DNA of 51,849 nt, from NCBI GenBank assembly GCA_038233055.1, contig JBBSMS010000003.1, forward strand, positions 1 through 51,849. Direction: 5' to 3'. Position 1 is the stretch's first letter. Each line of letters starts with the position of its first letter. This DNA is from Salsipaludibacter sp038233055. GTDB taxonomy: Bacteria > Actinomycetota > Nitriliruptoria > Nitriliruptorales > Nitriliruptoraceae. The position numbers and the translations under genes were made by a program. The notes beneath the pieces were generated by a model that was given only the letters and a program-made list of their open reading frames with translations, ran no database searches and had not been told where the DNA came from. Of this stretch, positions 44,126-51,849 are shown piece by piece.

Positions 44126-46201
44126 TCAGACGACGTCGGCTGTCCGGCGTCGTCGATGTCGCCACACCAGGTAGACGAGCAGCAGGAACAGCAGCGCGAC
44201 CGCTGCCCCGGCACCGCCCACCCGCAGCCGGCCCTCGTCGGTGGCGCCGTCCACGACGTCGGTGAGTTCGGCGGTCGCGGTGGTCACGCCCTGCACGTCG
44301 CCGCGTCGGAATGCCCGCCGCACGTCGGCACGCAGGGCCTCGTGGTCGGCTCCGGCCAGGCCGACACTCGCGATCGGGTCGCTGGCCACAGCGTCCAGCG
44401 AGGCCTCGGCGTCGACGATCTGGTCGATGGAGGCGGCCACGGTCGACACGCGGCGGCGGATGTCGGCCGGTTCGTCCGTGGCCGGGTCCACGCCCAGGTT
44501 CGGTTCGGGCAGGCCGGCCCGCCCGACGCGGTCGCGCAGGTCGTCGACATCGTCCAGCGCGGCGTCGACGGCGCGGACCCGGTCGGTGACCGTCGTCATC
44601 GAGCCCGTGCGCCAGGCCTCCTGCAGGTCGGGCGCGGCCAGGCCCATGGCGTCGGCGCGGGCCGTCAGCGCGTCGATCTCGGCCCGGGCCGCCAGCGCCT
44701 CGTCGATCCGTGCCTCGGCGTCGTCGAAGCGCCAGACGTGCATGGCCGCGGCGATGCTGGTCGGCACGCCCCACGGGTCGTCGGCGATCGTGTCCCACGC
44801 GGCGATGGCCTCGTCGCGGCGGTCCAGCAGGTCCGCGGCGTCGGGATGGACCCGCTCGACGACCAGTTCCCGGGCCGTCGTCGAGCCGCCGACCCGTTCT
44901 GCCAGGTCGACGAACTCGCGCCAGTTCGCGGCGCTGTCCGGAACGGCCGTGCCCAGGTCCCCCCACGCCGACTCGTCGTGCAGGGTCATGCGCACCATCT
45001 CGCGGAAGGTGTCCTCGCCGACCTCGTCGGCGACCGTCCCGACCACGTACTGCGCGCCGGCGTACAACGACCCGGTCGTGTCGTACCAGCCAACCGGGTC
45101 GTCGACCAGTTCCCGGTCGGCGGCGGCGAGGATGTCGTTCCACGCGGCCAGCGGTCGCCGGGTCGCGTCGGCTTCGGGCGGGTCCTTGATCCCCAGTTCG
45201 TCCGCCAACAGGGCCGTGACGGTCTCGGTCATGCCCTCGCGCAGCCAGTCCTCCGAGAACTGCTCGTCGTCAATCCAGTTGTGCGCCAGTTCGTGGGTCC
45301 AGAGCGCCCGGTCGAAGTCCTCCCCGACGCTGATCTCGTTGGCATCGGGATCGTTCCACCCGCCCCAGCCCTCGGCGATCGGGCGGGCGGTCTCGCGGAT
45401 CGTCAGGTCGGTCTCGGCCCAGGGCGTGTCGGTCCAGGCGGCCAGTTCCGGCAACGCCTTGGCCGCGAAGTCGGCCATGCGGTCGCCCCACTCGGGGTCG
45501 TCGGGCCAGGATTCGATCGTGACCGCGGTGCCGCCCACGTCGATGGTCTCGGTGCTGCGTTCACCTGCATCGGACGCGCCGACGAGGAACTCGGAGAGGT
45601 CTGCTGCCTCGTCCCGACGGAAGATCGCCGTGCCGTCGCGGACGCCGGTCGGATCGCCCAGCCCGAGGTGTGGGTCCATCGAGTCCGGGACCCGGACCAC
45701 GAGGTCGGCGTCGTCGGGTCCCCAGGCCCAGATCGGGACCATCACGAACGCCTCGGTGACGCGCGGGCCCTGGTCGAAGTCACTGCGCGGCGGGGCGGTC
45801 GGGAACACCACCTGGACCTGCCAGTCCTGGCGCTCGTCGAAGAACAGCTGGTCCGGGAAGTCCCAACGGATGCCGGGGGTGCCGTCGTCCAGGGTGGTGA
45901 CCTCGGCATCGACCTGGTCGCCGCCGATGCGGACCTCGACGTCGCCCGGTGGCATCGGCATCGCGATGCCGTAGCCGTCGAAGAAGGTGCGACCGTCGCC
46001 GGTGTCCGCGATGGTGTTGCGCAGCGACAGGTCGATGGTCAGCCGGGCTTCGCCATCGCTCGGCGAGATGGTCCAGGTGGTGGTGGCGGACTCGTCGAGT
46101 CCGTCGTCCTGGGCGGCCGCGGGCTGGCCGGTTGCGATGAGCAGGGCGACCACCAGTCCAAGGCCCAGTACGACGGAAGCCACACGTGCAGTGATCCCCA
46201 T
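44126..46201 (-). CDS. membrane-anchored zinc metalloprotease (M1-like gluzincin)
   Basis: A 691-residue exported protein. Residues 1-31 are a signal peptide (VVLGLGLVVALLIATGQPAAAQ). A beta-rich N-terminal domain is followed by a gluzincin catalytic domain: LWTHELAHNW (about residue 300) provides the HExxH zinc site and WLREGMTETV about 20 residues later the third ligand Glu, as in M1 aminopeptidases. The second half is long and helical with Asp/Ala-rich segments. It ends in a transmembrane helix (VALLFLLLVYLVW) and a RHRRRRT tail, so the domain faces outside. A close paralog lies at 48307-50358. Substrate unknown. Confidence 0.8.
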   Translation of the reverse strand: MGITARVASVVLGLGLVVALLIATGQPAAAQDDGLDESATTTWTISPSDGEARLTIDLSLRNTIADTGDGRTFFDGYGIAMPMPPGDVEVRIGGDQVDAEVTTLDDGTPGIRWDFPDQLFFDERQDWQVQVVFPTAPPRSDFDQGPRVTEAFVMVPIWAWGPDDADLVVRVPDSMDPHLGLGDPTGVRDGTAIFRRDEAADLSEFLVGASDAGERSTETIDVGGTAVTIESWPDDPEWGDRMADFAAKALPELAAWTDTPWAETDLTIRETARPIAEGWGGWNDPDANEISVGEDFDRALWTHELAHNWIDDEQFSEDWLREGMTETVTALLADELGIKDPPEADATRRPLAAWNDILAAADRELVDDPVGWYDTTGSLYAGAQYVVGTVADEVGEDTFREMVRMTLHDESAWGDLGTAVPDSAANWREFVDLAERVGGSTTARELVVERVHPDAADLLDRRDEAIAAWDTIADDPWGVPTSIAAAMHVWRFDDAEARIDEALAARAEIDALTARADAMGLAAPDLQEAWRTGSMTTVTDRVRAVDAALDDVDDLRDRVGRAGLPEPNLGVDPATDEPADIRRRVSTVAASIDQIVDAEASLDAVASDPIASVGLAGADHEALRADVRRAFRRGDVQGVTTATAELTDVVDGATDEGRLRVGGAGAAVALLFLLLVYLVWRHRRRRTADVV

Positions 46202-46245
46202 GGCGGCGGTCCCCAGACGTCAGCGCCCTGTCATGCCGGCTCGCC

Positions 46246-46258
46246 ACGGTATCGGGAT
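46246..46258. promoter_or_regulatory. promoter element shared with the paralogous protease gene
   Basis: ACGGTATCGGGAT here and ACGATATCGGGAT at 50414-50426 differ at one base. On the coding (minus) strand they read ATCCCGATAYCGT and lie 45 and 56 nt before the protease starts. They probably contain the -10 of each gene. Confidence 0.5.
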
Positions 46259-46350
46259 CGCGGTCGCCTCCGCGGGCCGCGGGGCGTCCGCCGGGCCGTG
46301 GCTCGTGCGCGGTCGTGCGGGCCACCACCATCCCGTCGACGCAGGCGGGC

Positions 46351-47340
46351 TCAGGCGTCGGGGCCGCCCTTCGGGGCCCCGTCGGTCGGGACCACCACCA
46401 GCACGTCGGTGTCGTCGGCGGCCGTCGGGGCCGTCCCGTCGAGGTTCGCCGGGACCACCACCACCTGCCCGGGGCCGATCACCTCGCCGTCCGCCTCCAG
46501 GCTCCCGGCCAAGACCATGACTACGGCGGGCCACCCGTCGGGGGTCGGGACGGGTCGTCCGGACGCCGGGACGACCCGGTCGATGGTGTAGTGGTCGGTG
46601 GTCACCAGTCGACCGGTCGACGGGGCCGGTTCCGGCCGGGTCGTGTTGACGGCCCAGGTCGCCGCCACGGCCTCCCACCCGGGCCCGGTGTGGAGGTCGC
46701 GGGGTGCGCGCTCGTACTCCTTGGTCCAGTCGTAGAGCCGCCAGGTCGTGTCCGACGGGGTCTGCACCTCGGCCACGACCACGCCGGCGCCCAGCGCGTG
46801 CACGATCCCGGCGGGCACGTGGAACACGTCCCCGACCCGGGCCGGGATCGCCCGCAGCAGCGGCACCAGGTCGGGGGTGCCCAACGCGGCCCGGACCCGG
46901 TCGCGGGTCACGCCGTCGGCCAGGCCCAGGAACAACTCCGCGCCGTCGTCGGCCCCCACGACCACCCACGACTCGGTCTTGAGCCGGGCGGACGGGTGGG
47001 TCGCGAGCAGGCTGGCCGGGGGATGGGCCTGCACCGACAGGTGCTCGCGGGCGTCCAGCACCTTCACCAGCAACGGGAACCGGCCACCGACGTCGGCCGC
47101 GGGGCCCAGCAGACCGTCGCGGTCAGCGGCGATCACCTCGGCGAGCGACCGGCCGGCATGGGCGCCACCGCGGACCCGGCTGGTCGGGTCGGGCTGGGGG
47201 GTGTCGGCCGGGTCGAGGTCGGCGACCACCCAGGCCTCGCCCCACGTGCCGTCGGCGGGCAGGTCGGCACCCAGGTCGTCCAGGCGGCGTCCACCCCACG
47301 GCTTGGCGACGAGCACGGGGTCCAGCAGCAGCGGCCTCAT
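46351..47340 (-). CDS. manA: mannose-6-phosphate isomerase, class I
   Basis: A 329-residue enzyme that interconverts mannose 6-phosphate and fructose 6-phosphate. Zinc-site signatures are the Gln and His of LSVQAHPPAS, the Glu of LKTESWVVVGA, and FHVPAGIVHALG with VVVAEVQTPSDTTWRLYDW. The N-terminus PVLVAKPWGGRRL is the family's phosphomannose-isomerase opening. It overlaps the stop of the ROK kinase upstream (ATGA), so the two are one operon. It would feed mannose released by a mannosidase into glycolysis. Confidence 0.92.
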   Translation of the reverse strand: MRPLLLDPVLVAKPWGGRRLDDLGADLPADGTWGEAWVVADLDPADTPQPDPTSRVRGGAHAGRSLAEVIAADRDGLLGPAADVGGRFPLLVKVLDAREHLSVQAHPPASLLATHPSARLKTESWVVVGADDGAELFLGLADGVTRDRVRAALGTPDLVPLLRAIPARVGDVFHVPAGIVHALGAGVVVAEVQTPSDTTWRLYDWTKEYERAPRDLHTGPGWEAVAATWAVNTTRPEPAPSTGRLVTTDHYTIDRVVPASGRPVPTPDGWPAVVMVLAGSLEADGEVIGPGQVVVVPANLDGTAPTAADDTDVLVVVPTDGAPKGGPDA

Positions 47341-48275
47341 GGCGGGCTCGGCGTGACGTGGCGGTCGGGGCGGGCGTCGGGCGCCCGCGTGTGTGCGTCG
47401 GCGGCCAGCGCGAGCGCTCCGACCAGGCCGGCGTGGCGCCCCAGGCCGGGCGGCACGACGTAGTCGCGCGCGCCGTCGGTGATGCGTGGATGCGGGATCG
47501 CCCCACCCAGCAGTTCCACCGCGACCCGCCGGACCTCGTCGAGCAGGCCGTCCATCGTCGGGACGCCGCCACCGAGCACGACCCGTCGTGGCGACAGGGT
47601 CAGCGTGACGATCGCGACCACCTGAGCGAGGTAGGACCCGACCAGGGTGCGCGCCAGCGCGACGTCGGCGCCCGCCAACTGGTCGCCGTCGCGGCCGAAC
47701 CGGGCGCGCAACGCCGTCCCGCTGGCCAGGCCCTCCACGCAGTCGCCGTGGTACGGGCACGAGCCGGGCGCGTCGTCGAGCGGATGGCGGCGCACGAGCA
47801 GGTGGCCCATCTCGGGGTGGACGAGGCCGCGGATCGGTCGTCCCTCCACGACCACGCCGCCGCCGACCCCGGCACCGACGGTGAGGTACACCCCCGCACC
47901 ACCCCCCTGCAGCGCGCCCCAGCGTGCCTCGGCGACGGCTGCGGCGTTCACGTCGGTGTCGACGGCGACGGGCAGCCCGAAACGGTCACGGAGGTGTCCG
48001 GGGATGTCAGCGCCCGGCCAGCCCGGTTTGGGCGTGGCCGTGATCGCGCCGTGGGTGGGCGAGTCAGGGTCGAGGTCGAGCGGCCCGAACGAGGCGACCC
48101 CGATGGCGGACGGTTCGATCCCGGCGGCCAGGCAACGGGCGACCCAGGCGTCCACCGCGGCCAGCGTCTGGTCGGGGGTGGTGGTCGGGACGGTGTGCAC
48201 GTTGGCCAGGTCGTCGGGACCGGTTCCGGACCCGCACACGAACGTGGTCCCGCCACCCTCGATGCCCAGAAACAT
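47337..48275 (-). CDS. ROK-family sugar kinase (fructokinase/mannokinase type)
   Basis: A 312-residue kinase. The phosphate loop is MFLGIEGGGTTFVCG, the sugar/ROK region is DTDVNAAAVAEARWGALQGG and GAGVGGGVVVEGRPIRGLVHPEMGH, and the zinc-binding motif CPYHGDCVEGLASG is of the form found in ROK fructo/mannokinases. ATG at 48273-48275 is preceded by GAGGGAGC. It is translationally coupled to manA. The reading frame is open upstream into the protease paralog because that gene lacks its stop; this kinase start is clear from the family. Confidence 0.88.
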   Translation of the reverse strand: MFLGIEGGGTTFVCGSGTGPDDLANVHTVPTTTPDQTLAAVDAWVARCLAAGIEPSAIGVASFGPLDLDPDSPTHGAITATPKPGWPGADIPGHLRDRFGLPVAVDTDVNAAAVAEARWGALQGGGAGVYLTVGAGVGGGVVVEGRPIRGLVHPEMGHLLVRRHPLDDAPGSCPYHGDCVEGLASGTALRARFGRDGDQLAGADVALARTLVGSYLAQVVAIVTLTLSPRRVVLGGGVPTMDGLLDEVRRVAVELLGGAIPHPRITDGARDYVVPPGLGRHAGLVGALALAADAHTRAPDARPDRHVTPSPP

Positions 48276-48306
48276 GCGGCCTGCTCCCTCGCGGTGGAGG
48301 GCGAGC

Positions 48307-50358
48307 CTAGGTGGCGCTTGGTGCGGGGGGACGCCGTCGCGGCGTCGGCGGCGCAGGACCCACACGACCGGCGTGACCAGCAGAGCGAGGACCACCAGCC
48401 CCGCAAGGCCAGCACCGCCGACCCGCAGCAGGCCTCGCATGATCGCGCCGTCGGCCAGCTCGCGGAGTTGGCGGCTGGAGGTGGCCACAATGCCGACGTC
48501 CCCTTCGGCCAGGGCCTCACGGGCGCGGTCGCGCATGGCCTGGGGGTCGGTCCCGGCCATTCCCGCATCGGCGAGCGGTCCGTCGGCGTCCGCCAGGGCC
48601 TGTTCCGCGGCGGCCAACTGGGTCACGGCGGACCGCATCGACGACACCATCTGGGACAACTGCTCGGGGTCGTCGTCGGCCGGGTCGAGTGCTGGCATGG
48701 GCCGGGGCAGGTCGGCCGCCACGGCGGCGGACTGCAGTTCCTCGACCGCGAGCAGCAGTTCGCTCCAGGCACCGATCTCGTCGTCCAGGCGATCGAAGGA
48801 CCCGGTGTCCCACGTGGCGGCCAGGTCCGGGCTGGCCAGGCCGAGGTCGGACGCCCGCAGCGTGAGGTCGTCGATGTCGGCGCGCGTGGCGCGGGCGCGC
48901 TCGATGGCGGCGTCGACCTCGTCGAACTCCCAGTGGTGCATCGGGGTCCGGACGGCCGCCGGGACGCCCATCGGTTCGGCCGCGAGTTCGTCGAAGGCGG
49001 CGATCGCCCGGTCTCGGCGTTGAAGTTCGGGGCCGGCGTCGGTGGCGACGTGGGTCAACAGCAGGTCGCGGGCGATGCTCGACCCGCCGACGCGCTCGGC
49101 CAGGTCGAGGAACTCGCGCCAGTCGGCCTCGTCGGTGGCCACGGGCGTGCCCAGCGTCCCCCAGGCCGATTCCTCGCGCAGGGTCATCCCCACGACGTCG
49201 CGGAAGGCGTCCTCGCCGATCTCGGTCGCGATGGCGTCGATGACGGAGTGGGCGGTGTCGTACAGGTCGTTGGTGGTCGCGTACCACGCGTCCGGGTCGG
49301 TCAGCACGTCGGTGCCCGCGCCCGCCAGCAGCAGGTCCCACCACAACAGGCCCTGTTCCAGCTTCGGAGGCTTCGCCGGGGCCGCGCGGGCGTCGGGCAC
49401 GTCGAGGTTGTCGGCCAGCATCACCGTCACCGTCTGTGCCAGCCCCTCGATCAGCCACGGTTCGGTGAACTCGGCATGGTTGAACCAGTTGTGCGACAGT
49501 TCGTGGGTCCACAGGGCGGCGTCGAACTCTCGCCGACGCTGAGGACGTCGACGGTGGGGTCGTTCCACCCGCCCCAGCCCTCCACCTCGGGGGTGGCGGT
49601 CTCGCGGATCGTGATCTCGTCGCCCTCCCACGGCGTCGACGTCCAGTCGGCCAGCGTCGGCAGGGCCCGGGCAGCGAACACGCCAACCTGCGCGCCCCAC
49701 TGCGGGTCGTCGGACCAGGCCTGGACGGTCAGGGTGGTGTCGTCGACCGCGATGGCCTTGCCGGTCCCGTCCGCCCCATCGGCCGCCCCGACCAGCACGT
49801 CCGAGAAGGTCCCGGCATCGCCGGCGGTGAAGACCGACCATCCCACGGCGTCGACAGTCGGTTCCAGGACGCCCAGCCGCGGCGCCATCCGCTGGGGCAC
49901 GCGCACGACCAGGGTGGCGTCGTCGAAGCCCCAGGCCCAGATGGGCACGGCCACGTACCCGTTGGTGATGCGGGGTCCCTCGGAGAAGTCCGTGCGAGGT
50001 GGTGCGGAGTCGAACTTCAGCCCGATGTGCCAGGTCTGGGTGGCGCCCTCGGGAGCGGCTGCCGGAGGTCCCACTCCACGACCGTGAAGCCGTCCTCGTC
50101 ACCGAGCGAGACGTCGACCGCCGTCCCGTCGAGGTCGACGTCGACCGCGTCGGGCTCCATCGGGAGGTAGATGCCGTAGTGGTCGATGCTGCCCGACCCG
50201 GTGTTGGTGATCGCCAACTCGATGTCGACCAGCGCGGTGTTGTCGTTGGGGCGGACCTCCCACTCGGTCACGCCGGTCTCGCGGATGGCGGCCTCCTGCG
50301 CGTTCGCCGGCAACGCCGACACGATCATCGCCACGGCGATGATTCCCAGTCCCCTCAC
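48307..50358 (-). pseudogene. paralogous membrane-anchored zinc metalloprotease, multiply frameshifted
   Basis: A full-length relative of the protease at 44126-46201, broken into three frames. The signal peptide (from GTG 50358, GIIAVAMIVSALPANAQ) and first domain are in one frame to about 50060; APEGATQTWHIGLKFDSAPP to SVGES is in a second; FDAALWTHELSHNW (HExxH intact) onward is in a third. A base is missing near 49530. At the C-terminus (TM helix VVLALLVTPVVWVL, then RRRRR) the expected stop is also lost: with one more base in the G6 run at 48325-48330, the frame would end at the TAG at 48307-48309. Either sequencing errors in an intact gene, or a decaying copy. Confidence 0.75.
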
Positions 50359-50688
50359 AACCGTCCCCACGGCACCGGCTCCCCACGTCGGCCACGCTGG
50401 TTCGTGGTGCGTGACGATATCGGGATCCGTCCCACGGGACGAGCCGGACCTCGTGGACACCGCCCTTCGGACAGGGTCGTGGGCGGTGGGCGCTCGTGCC
50501 CCGCCCGGCCGGGCTCATGCCGACCGGGACGGCCTCGCGGTGGGGTCGGTCGGCGGGGGAGCCCACGGGACGCAACCGAGATGCGTCCCAACGCCGCAGG
50601 GTCGACCGGCTGACAGGGGTCGCCGGTCACCGACGACCTACGATCGGGACACGGGTTGCGCCGTGGGGCGCGCTCCACGGAGGTGGCC
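50359..50688. promoter_or_regulatory. 330-nt divergent region between protease paralog and htpX
   Basis: The minus-strand side holds the shared element (50414-50426). The plus-strand side has a TACGAT -10 candidate at 50639-50644 ahead of htpX, without a clear -35. I see no further gene. Confidence 0.45.
50414..50426. promoter_or_regulatory. promoter element shared with the first protease gene
   Basis: ACGATATCGGGAT; see the matching element at 46246-46258. On the minus strand TATCGT (50414-50419) would be the -10, 56 nt before the GTG start. Confidence 0.5.
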
Positions 50689-51618
50689 ATGCTCAACTCG
50701 CTCAAGACCGCCGGGCTGCTGGGCCTGCTGTCGGGGCTGTTGCTGTTGATCGGCTCGTACTGGGGGCAGGGTGGCCTCACGATCGCCCTGGTGATCGCGG
50801 TCGCCATGAACGGGTACTCGTACTTCATGTCCGACAAGCTCGCGATCAAGATGGCGCGCGCCACCCAGGTCGACGCCGCGACGGCACCGGGCCTGCACGC
50901 CATGGTGGCCGACCTGGCCGAGCGCGCGGGCGAGCCGATGCCACGCCTGTTCGTGTCGCCGTCCCCACAACTCAACGCCTTCGCCTCGGGGCGCAACCCC
51001 AGCCATGCGGTGGTGTGCGTCAACCAGGGCCTGGTCGAGGCCCTCGACGAGCGTGAACTCCGGGGCGTGATCGGCCACGAACTCCAGCACGTCTACAACC
51101 GCGACATCCTGGTCGGCTCGGTGGCGGCGACCATCGGCACCGCCATCACCTACCTCGCCACGATCGCCCGCTTCGGGATGATCTTCGGCGGGGGTGGTGG
51201 GGACCGCGACCGCGGCAACCCGATGGGCCAACTCGCGATGATCTTCCTCGCCCCGGTGGCCGCGATGGTCATCCAGGCCGCCGTCACCCGCTCGCGCGAA
51301 TCCCGCGCCGACCACACCGGCGTCGAGTTGACCCAGGACCCGATCGGCCTGGCCCGGGCGCTGGCCAAGCTCGAACGGGGGTCCAACGACCCGCAACGGC
51401 TGCGGCAGGGTGGCACGCCGATCGAGATGAACCCGAACTTCAACCACCTGTTCATCTCGGCTCCGTTCGGGGGCCGGCTGCTGCCGATGAAGCTGTTCAG
51501 CTCGCACCCCCCGATCCCGGACCGGATCAAGGCGCTGGAACCGATGGCGCGCGAACTGGGTCAACTGGGCCCGAACGAGTCCATCTTCGACCAGGTGATG
51601 GGCACCGGCCACCGCTGA
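50689..51618 (+). CDS. htpX: membrane zinc metalloprotease HtpX (M48)
   Basis: A 309-residue inner-membrane protease that degrades misfolded membrane proteins. Two N-terminal helices (residues about 8-50) are followed by the M48 catalytic domain: IGHELQHVYNRDI (about 127-139) is the HExxH site and ESRADHTG (about 204) supplies the third zinc ligand. Two more helices sit between them. FVSPSPQLNAFASGRNP is another family mark. Length fits. ATG is preceded by GGAGGTGGCC. It is monocistronic with a strong hairpin downstream. Confidence 0.93.
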   Translation: MLNSLKTAGLLGLLSGLLLLIGSYWGQGGLTIALVIAVAMNGYSYFMSDKLAIKMARATQVDAATAPGLHAMVADLAERAGEPMPRLFVSPSPQLNAFASGRNPSHAVVCVNQGLVEALDERELRGVIGHELQHVYNRDILVGSVAATIGTAITYLATIARFGMIFGGGGGDRDRGNPMGQLAMIFLAPVAAMVIQAAVTRSRESRADHTGVELTQDPIGLARALAKLERGSNDPQRLRQGGTPIEMNPNFNHLFISAPFGGRLLPMKLFSSHPPIPDRIKALEPMARELGQLGPNESIFDQVMGTGHR

Positions 51619-51636
51619 CGCGCCCGGGCGATCCGA

Positions 51637-51660
51637 GCGCGCTTGGCGATCCAAGCGCGC
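51637..51660. terminator. bidirectional terminator hairpin between htpX and the next gene
   Basis: GCGCGCTTGG (51637-51646) and CCAAGCGCGC (51651-51660) form a perfect 10-bp stem with loop CGAT, 19 nt after the htpX stop and before the convergent minus-strand gene. Confidence 0.65.
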
Positions 51661-51692
51661 GTGGCGACCCGGCCGCACCGCGTCCCGGGTGG

Positions 51693-51849
51693 TCAGTCCT
51701 CGACCGGTGCCGGTTCGCGGCGCAGCCATGCGGACGCCCAGGCGAAGACCCCCATCAGGAACACGAACCCGGCCACGGCGAACCAGATGCCACCTCGTTC
51801 GTAGGCCTCGCCCAGCCACCACCCGGCGTAGACGGTGATCACGAACGAC
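51693..51849 (-). CDS. small membrane protein, 5' part outside the window
   Basis: The last 51 codons of a minus-strand gene ending at TGA 51693-51695. The visible part has two hydrophobic segments (SFVITVYAGWWLGEAY and IWFAVAGFVFLMGVFAWASAWL) and a short charged end (LRREPAPVED). This resembles small AtpZ/AtpI-like or other two-helix membrane proteins, but the evidence is too thin for a name. Confidence 0.5.
   Translation of the reverse strand, partial: SFVITVYAGWWLGEAYERGGIWFAVAGFVFLMGVFAWASAWLRREPAPVED

Overview
The window is very GC-rich, uses GTG and TTG starts, packs genes into chains with 1-8 bp stop/start overlaps (ATGA, GTGA, TTGA), and carries a DrrAB-type exporter, secreted CAP protein and GH38/iol genes typical of actinobacteria. 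Acidic low-complexity extensions on several respiratory proteins suggest a salt-adapted deep-branching actinobacterium (Nitriliruptoria/Euzebyales-like). That placement is an inference; there is no rRNA or tRNA here to test it.

Layout. 1-4.1 kb: uracil-DNA glycosylase (ung), a secreted CAP-domain protein, and a minus-strand TetR - ABC ATPase - ABC permease operon with a perfect operator palindrome in front of the TetR gene and a frameshift in the permease. 4.2-18.2 kb: a complete membrane and connecting arm of respiratory complex I (nuoABCDHIJKLMN) with no nuoE, nuoF or nuoG. NuoC, NuoI, NuoJ and NuoL carry unusual acidic extensions, and a 33-residue one-helix protein is wedged between nuoI and nuoJ. 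18.4-19.6 kb: a SIMPL-domain lipoprotein and a broken toxin-antitoxin pair.

19.8-38.1 kb: a carbohydrate island. It holds a mannonate dehydratase, an SDR remnant, the operon iolE-like - solute-binding protein - two permeases - ATPase - PHP hydrolase, a GH38 alpha-mannosidase with a Gfo/Idh/MocA oxidoreductase, iolD, a LacI regulator, iolC with a LacD-like aldolase, and iolB. Four exact copies of TTGGAGCGTTCCAA, a LacI-type operator, lie in its promoter regions, which makes it one locally controlled regulon. No exported hydrolase is seen, so the transporter would import an intact glycoside that is cut inside the cell. A mannosylated inositol is the simplest substrate that uses both the alpha-mannosidase and the inositol enzymes. 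Further on, a ROK sugar kinase plus mannose-6-phosphate isomerase could consume the mannose.

38.1-51.8 kb: a scrambled IS1380-type transposase remnant, pta-ackA, a cupin, a truncated and frameshifted heme peroxidase, two paralogous membrane-anchored zinc proteases (the second frameshifted) flanking manA and the ROK kinase, htpX, and the 3' end of a small membrane protein. Indels cluster in 43-50 kb and at 2.25 kb; they may be decay or sequencing errors in homopolymers.
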